NCBI RefSeq assembly: GCF_029338355.1
Contig: NZ_CP119802.1
Coordinates: 372,001 to 436,000, forward strand
DNA: 64,000 nt
From: Halosegnis marinus
Lineage (GTDB): Archaea; Halobacteriota; Halobacteria; Halobacteriales; Haloarculaceae
Reading direction: 5' to 3'
In this document: in pieces, positions 1 to 9,059 of the stretch
Numbering within the stretch: position 1 is the stretch's first letter
How the letters are laid out: the number at the start of each line of letters is the position of its first letter
Program-made: the position numbers and the translations under genes
Notes under the pieces: model-generated
Told to the model about the DNA's origin: nothing
Seen by the model: the letters and a program-made list of their open reading frames with translations, nothing else
The model's database searches: none

Positions 1-288
1 CTGCTCGATGTTGCGCGGGTAGCCGTCGAGGACGAAGCCGTCCGCGTCGGCGAGCGCCGTGACGACGATCTCGTTGACGACCTCGTCGGGGACGAGTTCG
101 CCGGCGTCCATGAAGCCGCCCGGCGTGTCGTGCTCGAAGCCCAGCTCGGAGATGTCCATCCCCTTGTTGGCCCGGAGCGCGTCGCCGGTCGTGATGTGGT
201 CGACGCCGAACCGCTCGGCGATGCGCTTGCTCTGCGTTCCCTTCCCGGCGCCGGGCGCGCCCAACAGCAGCACGTGTGGCTCCGTCAT
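1..288 (-). CDS. adk: Adenylate kinase, N-terminal part (cut by window edge)
   Basis: Adenylate kinase interconverts ATP, AMP and two ADP in the cytoplasm. The first 96 residues are visible and the rest lies left of the window. The P-loop GAPGAGKGT is at residues 10-18, followed by the AMP-binding segment (TTGD, then LR), and the visible part ends in the family's LDGYPRN stretch. The ATG at 286-288 puts the P-loop at the normal distance from the N-terminus. In many archaea adk lies just downstream of secY. Here both are on the minus strand but at opposite ends of the window. Confidence 0.95.
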   Translation of the reverse strand, partial: MTEPHVLLLGAPGAGKGTQSKRIAERFGVDHITTGDALRANKGMDISELGFEHDTPGGFMDAGELVPDEVVNEIVVTALADADGFVLDGYPRNIEQ

Positions 289-387
289 ACCCGCGCTTCT
301 CGCGGCGGGGGTAAAACGTTGAAGAAAGGCGCCGATGTCGCGGGCCGGTTCCCGGACGTTCATGTCCCCCGGCGGCGACCCTCGGGT

Positions 388-735
388 ATGGACCCCGCGA
401 CGGACCCGACCGGCCGCCGACGGACGCTCGTCCGTTCACTGATGGCGCGGCGCGGCCAGGGGGACACGACCACCGTCCTCGCGGGCGAGCGCACCCTCCG
501 GTACGCCGACCGCGTCCTCGAACTGTTCGTCGAGGACGACGAGCGGGACGCGCTCGACGAGCTACTCTCGGAGTACCCCGTGTTCAAGCTCGAGCAGCCG
601 GAGACGCGGAAGGCTCGCGACGGGACGGTGTACGTCTCCGCGGTCGCGGACCCGAAACACCTCGCGGACTTCGTGGAGGACTGCTGTCGCCGGGTGTACG
701 GCCTCCCCGAGGCGTACCCGCTCCGCGTCGAGTGA
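388..735 (+). CDS. Conserved haloarchaeal hypothetical protein, 115 aa
   Basis: An acidic cytoplasmic protein with no signal peptide or membrane segment. The middle (about residues 40-75) is a Leu/Glu/Asp-rich helical stretch, and the C-terminus contains a Cys-Cys pair near a DFVEDCC motif. I do not recognise the family. The reading frame stays open upstream to 130, but the ATG at 388 is preferred because the upstream part overlaps adk on the other strand and has an Arg-rich shadow composition. It stands alone between adk and the aldo/keto reductase. Confidence 0.7.
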   Translation: MDPATDPTGRRRTLVRSLMARRGQGDTTTVLAGERTLRYADRVLELFVEDDERDALDELLSEYPVFKLEQPETRKARDGTVYVSAVADPKHLADFVEDCCRRVYGLPEAYPLRVE

Positions 736-769
736 AACGCCTATTCGGGCCGGCCCCGTAGTCGGGGAC

Positions 770-1594
770 ATGACACGCGAGTACGTCACGGTGCAGGGGA
801 CGGAGGTGCCGGCCGTCGGGCTGGGGACGTGGCGACTGACCGGCGAGGACTGCTACGACGCGGTGCGGACCGCCCTCGACCTCGGCTACCGCCACATCGA
901 CACCGCGCAGGCGTACGGCAACGAGCGACAGGTCGGCGCGGCCATCCGCGACAGCGACGTGGCCCGCGAGGACGTGTTCCTCGCGACGAAGCTGAACGTC
1001 GGCAACCGCGGGCGCGACGCCGTCCTCCGGAGCACGGAGGAGTCGCTGGCGAAACTCGACACCGCGTACGCGGACCTCCTCCTGATTCACAACACGGCCC
1101 AGCGGACCCCGCTCGGGGAGACGCTGGACGCGATGAACGACCTCCGCGACCGCGACAAGGTGCGCCACCTCGGGGTCTCGAACTTCGACGTGGAGAAGCT
1201 CCACCGCGCTCGGGAGCTGTCGGACGCGCCGATACTCACGAACCAGGTGCAGTACAACCCCTACTGGCTCCAGACGGGGCTGCTCGACTACTGTTCGATT
1301 CACGACGTGCTGCTGACGGCGTACTCGCCGCTGGCCCACGGCGCGGTGCTCGACGACCCCGTGCTCGACGACATCGGCGCGCGCTACGACAAGTCCGCGG
1401 CGCAGGTCGCCATCCGGTGGCTCGTCCAGCAGGACGGCGTCGCGACGGTCCCCAAAGCCACCTCGACGGGGCACCTGCGCGCGAACCTCGACGTGTTCGA
1501 CTTCGAACTCACGGACGCGGAGATGGAGGCCGTCCGCCGGCCGTCGAAGCGGCGCGCCCTGTCGGGGTTCGTCCGCGGTCGCCTCCCGGTCTGA
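770..1594 (+). CDS. Aldo/keto reductase
   Basis: A 274-residue NADP-dependent aldo/keto reductase with a TIM-barrel fold; substrate unknown. The catalytic tetrad is complete: D44 and Y49 in the HIDTAQAYGNE segment, K74 in ATKLN, and H107 in LLLIHN. The GVSNF motif lies downstream, and the C-terminal cofactor segment (VPKATS) is present. The length is normal for the 2,5-diketogluconate reductase-like branch. The ATG start is 34 nt after the previous gene. No neighbour points to a pathway. Confidence 0.93.
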   Translation: MTREYVTVQGTEVPAVGLGTWRLTGEDCYDAVRTALDLGYRHIDTAQAYGNERQVGAAIRDSDVAREDVFLATKLNVGNRGRDAVLRSTEESLAKLDTAYADLLLIHNTAQRTPLGETLDAMNDLRDRDKVRHLGVSNFDVEKLHRARELSDAPILTNQVQYNPYWLQTGLLDYCSIHDVLLTAYSPLAHGAVLDDPVLDDIGARYDKSAAQVAIRWLVQQDGVATVPKATSTGHLRANLDVFDFELTDAEMEAVRRPSKRRALSGFVRGRLPV

Positions 1595-1645
1595 GCCGGC
1601 GCGAGCCGGCGGTGTCATTAACCCGTCGGGCGTTGTACAGGTATC

Positions 1646-2353
1646 ATGGTCACACAGCTCCGGGACGGAGTGTGGCGTATCGAGTGTCGGGGCGTGAACG
1701 CGTACCTCGCCGACGACCGCGACCACGACGAGGGCGCGCTCACGCTCGTCGACACCGGGACGCCGATGGACGCGGCGCGGATACGCGACGGCGTCCGCGA
1801 CGCCGGCTTCTCGCTCGACGACGTGGGACGGGTGCTCATCACCCACTTCGACGTGGACCACGTCGGCGGGTTGGCGGAACTCGACCTCGACGCCGAGGTG
1901 TACATGGGCGCGGGTGACACGGGCTTCTTCGTCGGCGACGAGAAGCCGCCGGCCGGCAACCGGAAGGGGGCGTTCCAGCGGCTCGCCGGCCTGTTCGTAG
2001 CCGCGCCGGACGTCGAGGTGACGCGCGTCGCGGACGGCGACACCGTCGGCTCCTTCACCGTCTTCCACACGCCGGGCCACACCCCCGGCCACGTCGCGTA
2101 CGTGAGCGAGGCGCTCTCCGTGGCGTTCGTCGGCGACCTCGTGACGGAGTCGGGCGGCCGGCTGGCGCCGTCGCCGTGGTACCTCAGCTACGACACCGAC
2201 CGCGTCCGCGACTCCATCCACTACCTCGCCGACGCCGAACCGGCCGTCGAGGTCATCGCGATGGGCCACGGCGTCCCCTTCCTCCGCGACGGCGCCGTCC
2301 GACTCGCCGAACTCGGCGAGCGCATCGAGGCGCCCGACCGGGCGACGCCGTAG
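1646..2353 (+). CDS. MBL-fold metallo-hydrolase
   Basis: A 235-residue metallo-beta-lactamase-fold hydrolase. The first metal motif reads H67-F-D69-V-D71-H72, so the second His of the usual HxHxDH is Asp. The remaining ligands look intact: the HTPGHTPGH segment, the GDLV aspartate and a GHG motif near the C-terminus. These suggest a glyoxalase II-like or lactonase-like hydrolase. There is no signal peptide, so it is probably cytoplasmic. The ATG follows a likely independent promoter region at about 1615-1640. Confidence 0.9.
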   Translation: MVTQLRDGVWRIECRGVNAYLADDRDHDEGALTLVDTGTPMDAARIRDGVRDAGFSLDDVGRVLITHFDVDHVGGLAELDLDAEVYMGAGDTGFFVGDEKPPAGNRKGAFQRLAGLFVAAPDVEVTRVADGDTVGSFTVFHTPGHTPGHVAYVSEALSVAFVGDLVTESGGRLAPSPWYLSYDTDRVRDSIHYLADAEPAVEVIAMGHGVPFLRDGAVRLAELGERIEAPDRATP

Positions 2354-2397
2354 CCACGCCCCCGTCGCTTTTGCGCGTGGCCGGCGTAGTTCGAGGC

Positions 2398-2769
2398 GTG
2401 AGCCGGAGCCATCCCGCTCCCGACGGCTGGGCGGAGATAGAGCGACCCCCCGAGATCGTCGAGAAGTACAACCCCGAGGAGCCGACGCTGTTCGAACACG
2501 ACGAGGCGCCCGTCGCGGTCCACGTGCTCCCCGCGACGACGAACATCCACGACCGCGGCGTCTCGTGGCGCGTCGGCGTCGTCCACGGCGGCAAGACGAG
2601 CTTCGACGGGACGGAACCGGTCCGGACGGGCATCGACGGTCGCCCGGCGGCGCTGGCGCTCGCCGAGGAACTGATGGAGAGCTACGAGCGGGAGGTACGC
2701 GGCGGCGGCCGGGAACTGACCGACGTGATAGCCGACCGCCTCGTGCCCGCGGTTCGCCGGGTCGACTAG
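2398..2769 (+). CDS. Conserved haloarchaeal hypothetical protein, 123 aa
   Basis: A small acidic protein with a GTG start. The GTG at 2398 is chosen because the longer open frame overlaps the upstream hydrolase and has an Arg-rich shadow composition there. Visible features are an IVEKYNPEE segment, a beta-rich middle (VAVHVLP, WRVGVVHGG) and a helical C-terminal half. I do not recognise a catalytic motif. Its stop codon shares the palindrome CTAG (2766-2769) with the convergent gene on the other strand. Confidence 0.7.
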   Translation: MSRSHPAPDGWAEIERPPEIVEKYNPEEPTLFEHDEAPVAVHVLPATTNIHDRGVSWRVGVVHGGKTSFDGTEPVRTGIDGRPAALALAEELMESYEREVRGGGRELTDVIADRLVPAVRRVD

Positions 2770-3095
2770 GCCGCCGTTCCCGCCACTTCCTCCGCGACGA
2801 ACGCCGGGTCGAGCAGTTCCGGGTCCAGGATGTGGCCCGCCTGTCCCTTCGCGAACTCCGGGAGCGAGCCGTGTGCGTACACGACGACGCGCACCTCGGG
2901 GTTGAGGTCCTTGGCGACGGGAATCGAGGTGGCGAGGTGCATCTCGGTGAGGACGAGCACGTCCGCGTCCACGATGCCGGCCTCCTCCAGGTCGGGGCGG
3001 GCCCCCGTCCCCTCGGCCCGGGTGACCTCGACACCCTCCGCGGCGAGCGCGTCGCCGAGTCCGTCGCCGTCGCCGCCGGCGAGTACTGCACGCAT
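2766..3095 (-). CDS. Haloarchaeal Rossmann-like small protein, 109 aa
   Basis: A short alpha/beta protein starting MRAVLAGGDGDG, like the nucleotide-binding beta-alpha-beta start of a Rossmann fold, then alternating strands (VTRAEG, VLVLTEM, VRVVVYA) and helices. Orthologues in haloarchaea are often labelled 'CTP synthetase', but it lacks every CTP-synthase motif. The true pyrG is at 4502-6151. A TATA box at 3121-3127 lies 27-29 nt ahead of the ATG, so the mRNA is probably leaderless. Function unknown. Confidence 0.75.
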   Translation of the reverse strand: MRAVLAGGDGDGLGDALAAEGVEVTRAEGTGARPDLEEAGIVDADVLVLTEMHLATSIPVAKDLNPEVRVVVYAHGSLPEFAKGQAGHILDPELLDPAFVAEEVAGTAA

Positions 3096-3120
3096 GATAC
3101 CCGACGGTTCGCCGGGTCGG

Positions 3121-3127
3121 ATATAAG
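3121..3127 (-). promoter_or_regulatory. TATA box for the 2766-3095 gene
   Basis: On the minus strand this reads CTTATAT and is centred 29 nt upstream of the ATG at 3095, the spacing of a leaderless haloarchaeal promoter. Confidence 0.65.
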
Positions 3128-3156
3128 GGTTGGCACACCGCCCGCGGCGACGCGCA

Positions 3157-3163
3157 CTTTTAT
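3157..3163 (+). promoter_or_regulatory. TATA box for the 3189-3584 gene
   Basis: CTTTTAT centred 29 nt upstream of the ATG at 3189. It forms a divergent promoter pair with the TATA box at 3121-3127. Confidence 0.6.
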
Positions 3164-3188
3164 CCCGTGGCTCGGCGTGTCACGGTGC

Positions 3189-3584
3189 ATGGTCAGGTCG
3201 GCCGTCCGCGAGGACGCGCGCCGCGTCGCCGCGTTCGTCAATCACCGGGCGCCCGGCGGCTTCCTCGGCGCGGCGGCCTACGACGCGGACGGATACGAGG
3301 TGTTCGGGGTGCGCGACGAGGTCCGCCCGGTGGTGGAGGCCGACTCCTTCGACGCCCTCATCGAGAACGCCCGTGGCGTCCAGCGGAACGTCTTCTCCGC
3401 GGACGACGCCGGCGAGATACTCGGGACCCCGGAGGCGACGACGCTCTCCTTCGCCGACCTGCTCGTCGTCCAGCTTCCCGTGAGCCGCACGGAGGCGGTG
3501 CTCATCGCGCTGGACCCGTCGGTCGGCTCGAAGTTCACGGAGTTCGTCGACAGCTGCCGCGAACAGCTCGAATCCGGCGAGTGA
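3189..3584 (+). CDS. Conserved haloarchaeal hypothetical protein, 131 aa
   Basis: A soluble acidic protein with no recognised domain. Visible segments are an N-terminal helix (RSAVREDARRVAAF), a beta-rich middle, and a LLVVQLPVSRTEAVLIAL hydrophobic strand pair that may sense or bind a partner. The ATG at 3189 is supported by the TATA box 29 nt upstream; the longer open frame runs back through genes on both strands. Its TGA abuts the guaAb stop on the other strand with zero spacing (TGACTA at 3582-3587). Confidence 0.7.
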   Translation: MVRSAVREDARRVAAFVNHRAPGGFLGAAAYDADGYEVFGVRDEVRPVVEADSFDALIENARGVQRNVFSADDAGEILGTPEATTLSFADLLVVQLPVSRTEAVLIALDPSVGSKFTEFVDSCREQLESGE

Positions 3585-4502
3585 CTACTCGTACTCGATG
3601 GTCGCCGGCGGCTTGTGCGTCACGTCGTAGACGACCCGCGAGACGTTGTCGAGCGTCCCGGTGATGCGCGACTGGATGCGCTGGAGCGTCTCCCAGTCGA
3701 GCTGTTGGGCGCGGGCGGTCATCCCGTCGCGCGACTCGACGGAGCGGACCGCGACGACCCAGCCGTGGACGCGGTTGTCGCCCTTCACGCCCGTCGCCTT
3801 CCCGATGACCGCGGCGAACGCCTGCCACGGCTCGTGTTCGGCCGTCTCCTCCTCGACGACGTGACACGACTCGCGGGCCACCTCCACCTTCTCGCGGGTG
3901 ACCTCGCCGACGATGCGGACCGCGAGGCCGGGGCCGGGGAACGGCATCCGCTCGGAGATGACCTCCTCCAGCCCGAGCGCGCGCGCCACCTCGCGCACCT
4001 CGTCCTTGTAGAGGTCGCGGCACGGCTCGACGATGCCGTCGAAGTCCACCGCCTCGGGAAGCCCGCCGACGTTGTGGTGGGACTTGATGTTCCCCTCCGA
4101 CTCGATGCGGTCGGGGTAGATGGTCCCCTGCACGAGGTAGCGGGCGTCCGCCTCCCTCGCCTCGCGCTCGAACTCCCGGATGAACTGCTCGCCGATGGCG
4201 TGGCGCTTCTCCTCGGGGTCGGTCACGCCCGCGAGCGCGTCGAGGAAGCGGTCCTGCGCCTCCACGACGGTCAGCCCGTCCATGAAGTCGAACGTCTCGC
4301 GGATGCCCTCGGTCTCGCCCTTCCGCATCAGGCCGGTGTCCACGTAGACGGCCGTGAGGTGGTCGCCGATGGCCTCGTGGGTGAGCGCCGCGGCGACCGA
4401 CGAATCGACGCCGCCCGACAGCGCGATGACGGCCTCCTCGTCGCCGACCTCCTCGCGTATCTCGGCCTTCGCCTCCTCGATGAAGGAATCGACGTCCACC
4501 AT
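3585..4502 (-). CDS. guaAb: GMP synthase, ATP-pyrophosphatase subunit (subunit B)
   Basis: Converts XMP to GMP using ATP and ammonia from a separate glutaminase subunit. At 305 residues it contains only the ATP-pyrophosphatase and dimerisation domains, the archaeal two-subunit form; the glutaminase subunit is not in this window. The PP-motif SGGVDSS is at residues 29-35, and the XMP-binding C-terminus (RDGMTAR, then KPPATIEYE at the end) is present. The start overlaps the pyrG stop by one base (TGATG), so it is translationally coupled to pyrG and links GTP and CTP synthesis. Confidence 0.97.
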   Translation of the reverse strand: MVDVDSFIEEAKAEIREEVGDEEAVIALSGGVDSSVAAALTHEAIGDHLTAVYVDTGLMRKGETEGIRETFDFMDGLTVVEAQDRFLDALAGVTDPEEKRHAIGEQFIREFEREAREADARYLVQGTIYPDRIESEGNIKSHHNVGGLPEAVDFDGIVEPCRDLYKDEVREVARALGLEEVISERMPFPGPGLAVRIVGEVTREKVEVARESCHVVEEETAEHEPWQAFAAVIGKATGVKGDNRVHGWVVAVRSVESRDGMTARAQQLDWETLQRIQSRITGTLDNVSRVVYDVTHKPPATIEYE

Positions 4503-6151
4503 CAGAGGCTCACCTCCCCTTCCGCGGTCTCGGTTCGGTCCGCCACCGCCTCCAGCAGGCCGACGAACGGGGGCGAGGCCCGGCCGGGCCGCGACCGGAA
4601 CTCGGGGTGGAACTGCGTCCCGACGAAGTACGGGTGGTCGTCTATCTCGAGTATCTCCATGCGGTTGCCGGCGCGCCCGGAGAACGTCATCCCTTCGGCC
4701 TCCAGTTCCTCGATGTACTCGGGGTTGACCTCGTAGCGGTGGCGGTGGCGCTCGGTACACGACTCGGCGCCGTAGATGTCGTGTGCGAGCGTCCCCGGCT
4801 GTATCTCCGTCTCGTGGGCGCCGAGCCGCATCGTTCCGCCCATGTCCTCCACCTCGTACTGCTCGGGGAGGATGGCGATGACGGGGTGGGGCGTCTCCTC
4901 CTCGAACTCCGTCGAGTCGGCGTGGTCGAGGCCGCACACGTCGCGGGCGAACTCGATGACGGCCATCTGGAAGCCGAGACAGAGACCGAGGAACGGCACG
5001 TCGTGTTCGCGGGCGTACCGGACCGCGGCTATCTTCCCGTCCGTGCCGCGCGCGCCGAAGCCGCCCGGGACCACGAGGCCGTCGGCGCGTTCGAGTCGCT
5101 CGCGGTGGGTGTCGTTCATCTCCTCGGCGTCCACCCACAGCACGTTCACGTCGACGCCGCGTTCGAGGCCCGCGTGTTTCAGCGCCTCGTGGACGGAGAG
5201 GTAGGCGTCCTCCAGGTCGTACTTCCCGACCAGCGCGATGTCCACCTCGCCGGTCGTCTCGCGGGTGACGAGTTCGCGCCACTCGTTGTCCCGCTCGTCG
5301 GCGGGGACGGCCTCGTCGGCCAGCCCCAGCCGCTCCATAACGTAGCGGTCGAGCCCCTCGTCCTCCACCATCAGGGGGACGTGGTAGATGTCCGCCACGT
5401 CGGGGTTCGAGAACACGGCGTCGGTCGGCACGTCGCAGAACAGGGCGATCTTCTCCTTCGTCTCGGGGTCGAGGCGGTCCTCCGCGCGCCCGACGAGGAT
5501 GTCCGGCTGGAGGCCGATGGAGCGCAGTTCCTTCACGGAGTGTTGCGTGGGCTTGGTCTTCTGCTCGCCGTTCTTCGAGTAGGGGACGAGCGTGACGTGG
5601 GTGAAGAGGATGTCGTCGTCGTCCTCCTCGTGGGCGAACTGGCGGAGCGCCTCCAGGTAGGGCATCCCCTCGATGTCGCCCACCGTGCCGCCCACCTCGA
5701 CGATACACACGTCGTGGCCCTCGGCCGCCTCCCGGATGCGGCGCTTGATGTCGTCGGTGATGTGCGGGATTATCTGGACCGTCTTCCCGAGGTAGTCGCC
5801 CGCGCGCTCCTTCTCGATGACGTGCTGGTACGTCTTCCCCGTGGTGACGTTGTGGTCGAACGTCATGTCGATGTCGAGGAAGCGCTCGTAGTTGCCGAGG
5901 TCGAGGTCGACCTCGCCCCCGTCCTTCAGCACGTACACCTCGCCGTGCTGGTAGGGATTCATCGTACCCGCGTCCACGTTGAGGTACGGGTCTATCTTGA
6001 CGGCGGTCACGTCGAAGCCGGCGTTCGCGAGGAGCCGGCCGGTGCTGGCGGCGGTGATGCCCTTGCCGAGCCCCGACATGACGCCGCCGGTAACGAAGAC
6101 GAACTTCCGACCCAGCGAGGGGTCGTACTCCGTGACGGGTTCCGTCGGCAT
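4502..6151 (-). CDS. pyrG: CTP synthase
   Basis: Aminates UTP to CTP with glutamine and ATP. The 549 residues give a full-length enzyme: the synthetase domain starts with [10 protein letters not shown] (residues 22-31), then the KIDPYLN and [10 protein letters not shown] motifs. The C-terminal class I glutaminase domain has nucleophile C391 in LGLCLGFQM and the terminal His/Glu pair in TQFHPEF. The frame is open another 51 codons upstream, but the ATG at 6151 fits the family N-terminus. It is first in an operon with guaAb. Confidence 0.97.
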   Translation of the reverse strand: MPTEPVTEYDPSLGRKFVFVTGGVMSGLGKGITAASTGRLLANAGFDVTAVKIDPYLNVDAGTMNPYQHGEVYVLKDGGEVDLDLGNYERFLDIDMTFDHNVTTGKTYQHVIEKERAGDYLGKTVQIIPHITDDIKRRIREAAEGHDVCIVEVGGTVGDIEGMPYLEALRQFAHEEDDDDILFTHVTLVPYSKNGEQKTKPTQHSVKELRSIGLQPDILVGRAEDRLDPETKEKIALFCDVPTDAVFSNPDVADIYHVPLMVEDEGLDRYVMERLGLADEAVPADERDNEWRELVTRETTGEVDIALVGKYDLEDAYLSVHEALKHAGLERGVDVNVLWVDAEEMNDTHRERLERADGLVVPGGFGARGTDGKIAAVRYAREHDVPFLGLCLGFQMAVIEFARDVCGLDHADSTEFEEETPHPVIAILPEQYEVEDMGGTMRLGAHETEIQPGTLAHDIYGAESCTERHRHRYEVNPEYIEELEAEGMTFSGRAGNRMEILEIDDHPYFVGTQFHPEFRSRPGRASPPFVGLLEAVADRTETAEGEVSL

Positions 6152-6270
6152 ACTGACCGTGTGAAGGGGTGCGTCAAAACCGTTGCGAACACCCACCCGT
6201 CGGGCGTCCGACACCCGCGGCGCGACGGGGCCCGGTGAACGGACGTGGGGGCCGCTCGGCCCGTGGTCAA

Positions 6271-6279
6271 CGCTTATGC
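6271..6279 (+). promoter_or_regulatory. TATA-like box ahead of the uspA-permease operon
   Basis: CGCTTATGC, centred 27-28 nt before the ATG of the short reading frame at 6303. The transcript would therefore begin almost exactly at that ATG rather than at the uspA ATG at 6370. Confidence 0.5.
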
Positions 6280-6302
6280 GGCGTCCCCACAACGGCCCGG
6301 GC

Positions 6303-6377
6303 ATGAACGGACACCGGCGTCGGCGGCCGCTCGCGGAACCGGCCGGCGACCCCGCGGAGGCACCCGACGATGGGTAA
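6303..6377 (+). CDS. Possible 24-aa leader peptide overlapping uspA
   Basis: A short frame ([13 protein letters not shown]..., 24 residues) whose ATG sits where a leaderless transcript from the TATA box at 6271-6279 would start. Its TAA (6375-6377) lies 5 nt inside the uspA gene, giving an 8-nt overlap in another frame. It could couple or attenuate translation of uspA. Composition is Arg/Pro-rich and coding is unproven, so it may simply be untranslated leader. Confidence 0.3.
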   Translation: MNGHRRRRPLAEPAGDPAEAPDDG

Positions 6378-6804
6378 GGGCCGCTTCGACCACGTGCTCG
6401 TCGCGGTCGCCGGGGAGGACGACGCGACGGCGACCGCCGCCGCGCTCGCCCGGAACCTCGACGCCGACCGCGTCACCGTCGTCCACGTCGTCGAGAAGGC
6501 CGGCGGCGCCCCCGACAAGGCCGGCGTCGAACAGAGCGAGACGGCCGCCGAGGCGTCGTTCGCCGCCTTCCGCGAGGGGTACCACGGCGGAGAGGTGACG
6601 ACCCGGGTCGTCTTCGACACCGACGTGGCCGACGGCCTCGTGCGGGCGGCCCGCGAGGCCGACGCTGACGCCGTCGTGTTCACGCCGCGGGGCGGGAGCT
6701 GGTTCGAGCGCGCGCTCACCGGCAACGTCGCCCGAGACCTGATGGACGCCGCCGACCGTCCCGTCGTCGCGATTCCCGACGCCGGAACGGGGGCGGACGC
6801 ATGA
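6370..6804 (+). CDS. Universal stress protein (UspA family)
   Basis: A 144-residue single UspA domain with the Rossmann-like fold: an N-terminal strand ([12 protein letters not shown]), a middle [10 protein letters not shown] strand, then [10 protein letters not shown]. The usual ATP-binding GxxGxxxxGS tail is only loosely matched ([16 protein letters not shown]), so nucleotide binding is uncertain. The last codons overlap the permease start (ATGA at 6801-6804), so it is co-translated with a transporter that itself carries two UspA domains and may act on that transporter. Confidence 0.9.
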   Translation: MGKGRFDHVLVAVAGEDDATATAAALARNLDADRVTVVHVVEKAGGAPDKAGVEQSETAAEASFAAFREGYHGGEVTTRVVFDTDVADGLVRAAREADADAVVFTPRGGSWFERALTGNVARDLMDAADRPVVAIPDAGTGADA

Positions 6805-9059
6805 GCGACCAGGAACTCGCCAAGGACCTCGGGCTGCTGTCGGCGCTGACCATCGGCGTCGGGACGATGATCGGCGCGGGCATCTTCGTGTTGCCCGGCG
6901 AGGCCGCCGCGGCCGCCGGACCGGCGGTCGCGCTCTCGTTCGTGGTCGGCGGCGTCATCTCGCTTTTCACGGCGCTGTCGGCGTCGGAACTCGGGACGGC
7001 GATGCCGAAAGCCGGCGGGAGCTACTACTACGTCAACCACGCGCTCGGACCGCTGTTCGGCTCCGTCGCCGGCTGGGGAAACTGGATGGGGCTCGCGTTC
7101 GCCTCGGCGTTCTACATGCTCGGCTTCGGGGAGTACCTCGCGACCCTGCTCCCCATCCCGACCCTCGCGCTCGGGGCCGTCGTGCTCGAACCCCTGCAGG
7201 TCGGCGCGCTGGTCGCCGGCGCGCTGTTCGTCCTCATCAACTACGTCGGAGCCAAGGAGACCGGGCGGCTCCAGGTGCTCATCGTCGTGACGCTCGTCAC
7301 CGTCCTGACCGTCTTCTCCGTGCTCGGCTTCCTACAGGCCGACCTCTCGACGCTGCGGCCGTTCTTCCCGGCGGAGACCGGCGGCGCGGCCGCAGTGCTC
7401 CCAGCGACCGGCCTCGTGTTCGTCTCCTTCCTCGGGTTCGCGAAGATAACGACCGTCGCGGAGGAGCTGAAGAACCCCGGCCGGAACCTCCCGCTCGCCG
7501 TCGTCGGGAGCGTCGTCATCGTGACGGTGATGTACGGCATCATCATGGTCGTCCTGATGGGGGTCATCAACTGGAAACAGCTCGCCCCGGCGTTCACCGA
7601 CACGCCGGTGCTCGACGTGGCCGAGATATCCTTCGGCGCGTTCGGGTTCGCGGCCGTCGGCGTCGGGCTGCTCACCTTCGCCGGCCTGCTCGCGACCGCC
7701 TCGTCGGCGAACGCGTCCATCCTCGCGTCCTCGCGCATCAACTTCGCGATGGGGCGCGACAAGCTCGTCAGCACCGCGCTGAACGAGATACACCCGCGCT
7801 TCGCGACCCCGTACCGGAGTATCGCGATCACCGGCGCGCTCATCCTGCTGTTCATCGCTGTCGGGAACGTCAAGGTGCTCGCGAAGGCCGGCAGCGTCCT
7901 CCACCTCATCGTCTACGGACTGCTCAACATCGCGCTCATCGTGATGCGCGAGGCCGACACGCCGGAGTACGACCCCGACTTCCGGGTGCCGCTGTATCCG
8001 GCCGTGCCGATACTCGGCGCCGTCTCGTCGTTCGGCCTCATCTACTTCCTCGACGCCGTCGAGATAGCGCTGGCCGGCGGCTTCGTGCTGGTGGGGCTCG
8101 TCTGGTATCTCGTGTACGCGCGGAGCCGGACGGAGAAGCGGGGCGTCCTCACGCAGTACGTTCTCTCGCGCTCGAACGAGATGCCCGACGCCGCGGTGTC
8201 GGCCGCGACGGCCGCACAGCCGGAGGGCGGCGACTACCGCGTGATGGTACCCGTCGCCAACCCCGAGAACGAGGAGGACCTGCTCCGCCTGGGCGCGGCG
8301 GTCGCCAAACACCACGGCGGGAGCCTCGACGTGGTCCACATCGTCCAGGTGCCGGACCAGACCTCGCTGCAGTACGCCGGCGAGCACGTCGACCAGTTCG
8401 ACGACTACGCGGGCGAACTGCTGGAGAAGGCCCGCATCGACGCCGAGGAGCTCGGCGTCCCGGTCGAGACCCACACCGTCATCTCCCACGAGGCGTTCGC
8501 GGAGGTGTTCGACGCCGCGGAGAGCCACGAGGCCGACACCGTCGTCATGGGCTGGGGTCCGGACTCGCACGGGTCGCCCGGCCGCGTGGAGTCGGCGTAC
8601 GACGACCTCACCGAGAACCTCCCCTGCGACTTCCTCGTGATGAAGGACCGCGGCTTCGACCCCGAGCGCGTGCTCGTCCCGACCGCGGGCGGCCCCGACT
8701 CGGAGCTGTCGGCCGAGATAGCCGGCGTCCTCCGCGACGCGTACGGCGCCGAGGTGACCCTCCTCCACGTCGCCGACGACGAGGCGGCCGGCGAGGAGTT
8801 CCTCGAGAACTGGGCCGATGCCAACGGCCTCGGCGACGCGACGCTCCGCGTGGAGACGGGCGACGTGGAAGAGGCCATCGAGCGCGCCGCGGCCGACGCC
8901 ACGATGGTCTCCATCGGTGCGACGGAGCGCGGCCTGCTGTCGCGCCTGCTCCGCGGGTCGCTCGCGCTCGACGTGGTGGACGACATCGACTGCACCGTCC
9001 TGCTCGCGGAGAAGGCCCGCCGGCGCTCGCTGACGGAGCGGCTGTTCGGCAATCAGTAG
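6801..9059 (+). CDS. APC-family amino acid permease fused to two UspA domains
   Basis: A 752-residue membrane protein. Residues about 1-435 form an APC-superfamily transporter with about 12 helices; helix 1 carries the unwound GTMIGAGIFVLPG motif typical of amino-acid permeases. The cytoplasmic C-terminal part holds two UspA-like domains (about 475-600 and 610-745). The second contains the clearer binding tail (IGATERGLLSRLLRGS). UspA tails on APC and Cl-/cation transporters are thought to sense nucleotides. Substrate unknown. The ATGA overlap with uspA indicates one operon. Confidence 0.93.
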   Translation: MSDQELAKDLGLLSALTIGVGTMIGAGIFVLPGEAAAAAGPAVALSFVVGGVISLFTALSASELGTAMPKAGGSYYYVNHALGPLFGSVAGWGNWMGLAFASAFYMLGFGEYLATLLPIPTLALGAVVLEPLQVGALVAGALFVLINYVGAKETGRLQVLIVVTLVTVLTVFSVLGFLQADLSTLRPFFPAETGGAAAVLPATGLVFVSFLGFAKITTVAEELKNPGRNLPLAVVGSVVIVTVMYGIIMVVLMGVINWKQLAPAFTDTPVLDVAEISFGAFGFAAVGVGLLTFAGLLATASSANASILASSRINFAMGRDKLVSTALNEIHPRFATPYRSIAITGALILLFIAVGNVKVLAKAGSVLHLIVYGLLNIALIVMREADTPEYDPDFRVPLYPAVPILGAVSSFGLIYFLDAVEIALAGGFVLVGLVWYLVYARSRTEKRGVLTQYVLSRSNEMPDAAVSAATAAQPEGGDYRVMVPVANPENEEDLLRLGAAVAKHHGGSLDVVHIVQVPDQTSLQYAGEHVDQFDDYAGELLEKARIDAEELGVPVETHTVISHEAFAEVFDAAESHEADTVVMGWGPDSHGSPGRVESAYDDLTENLPCDFLVMKDRGFDPERVLVPTAGGPDSELSAEIAGVLRDAYGAEVTLLHVADDEAAGEEFLENWADANGLGDATLRVETGDVEEAIERAAADATMVSIGATERGLLSRLLRGSLALDVVDDIDCTVLLAEKARRRSLTERLFGNQ

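Noticed and set aside
2766-3095. Calling this gene CTP synthetase
   Set aside because: That name is attached to orthologues, but no CTP-synthase motif is present; the real pyrG is at 4502-6151.
584-3241. 885-codon open frame on the minus strand
   Set aside because: Arg/Val-rich shadow of four plus-strand genes (388-2769) whose motifs and codon pattern are clear; high GC keeps antisense frames open.
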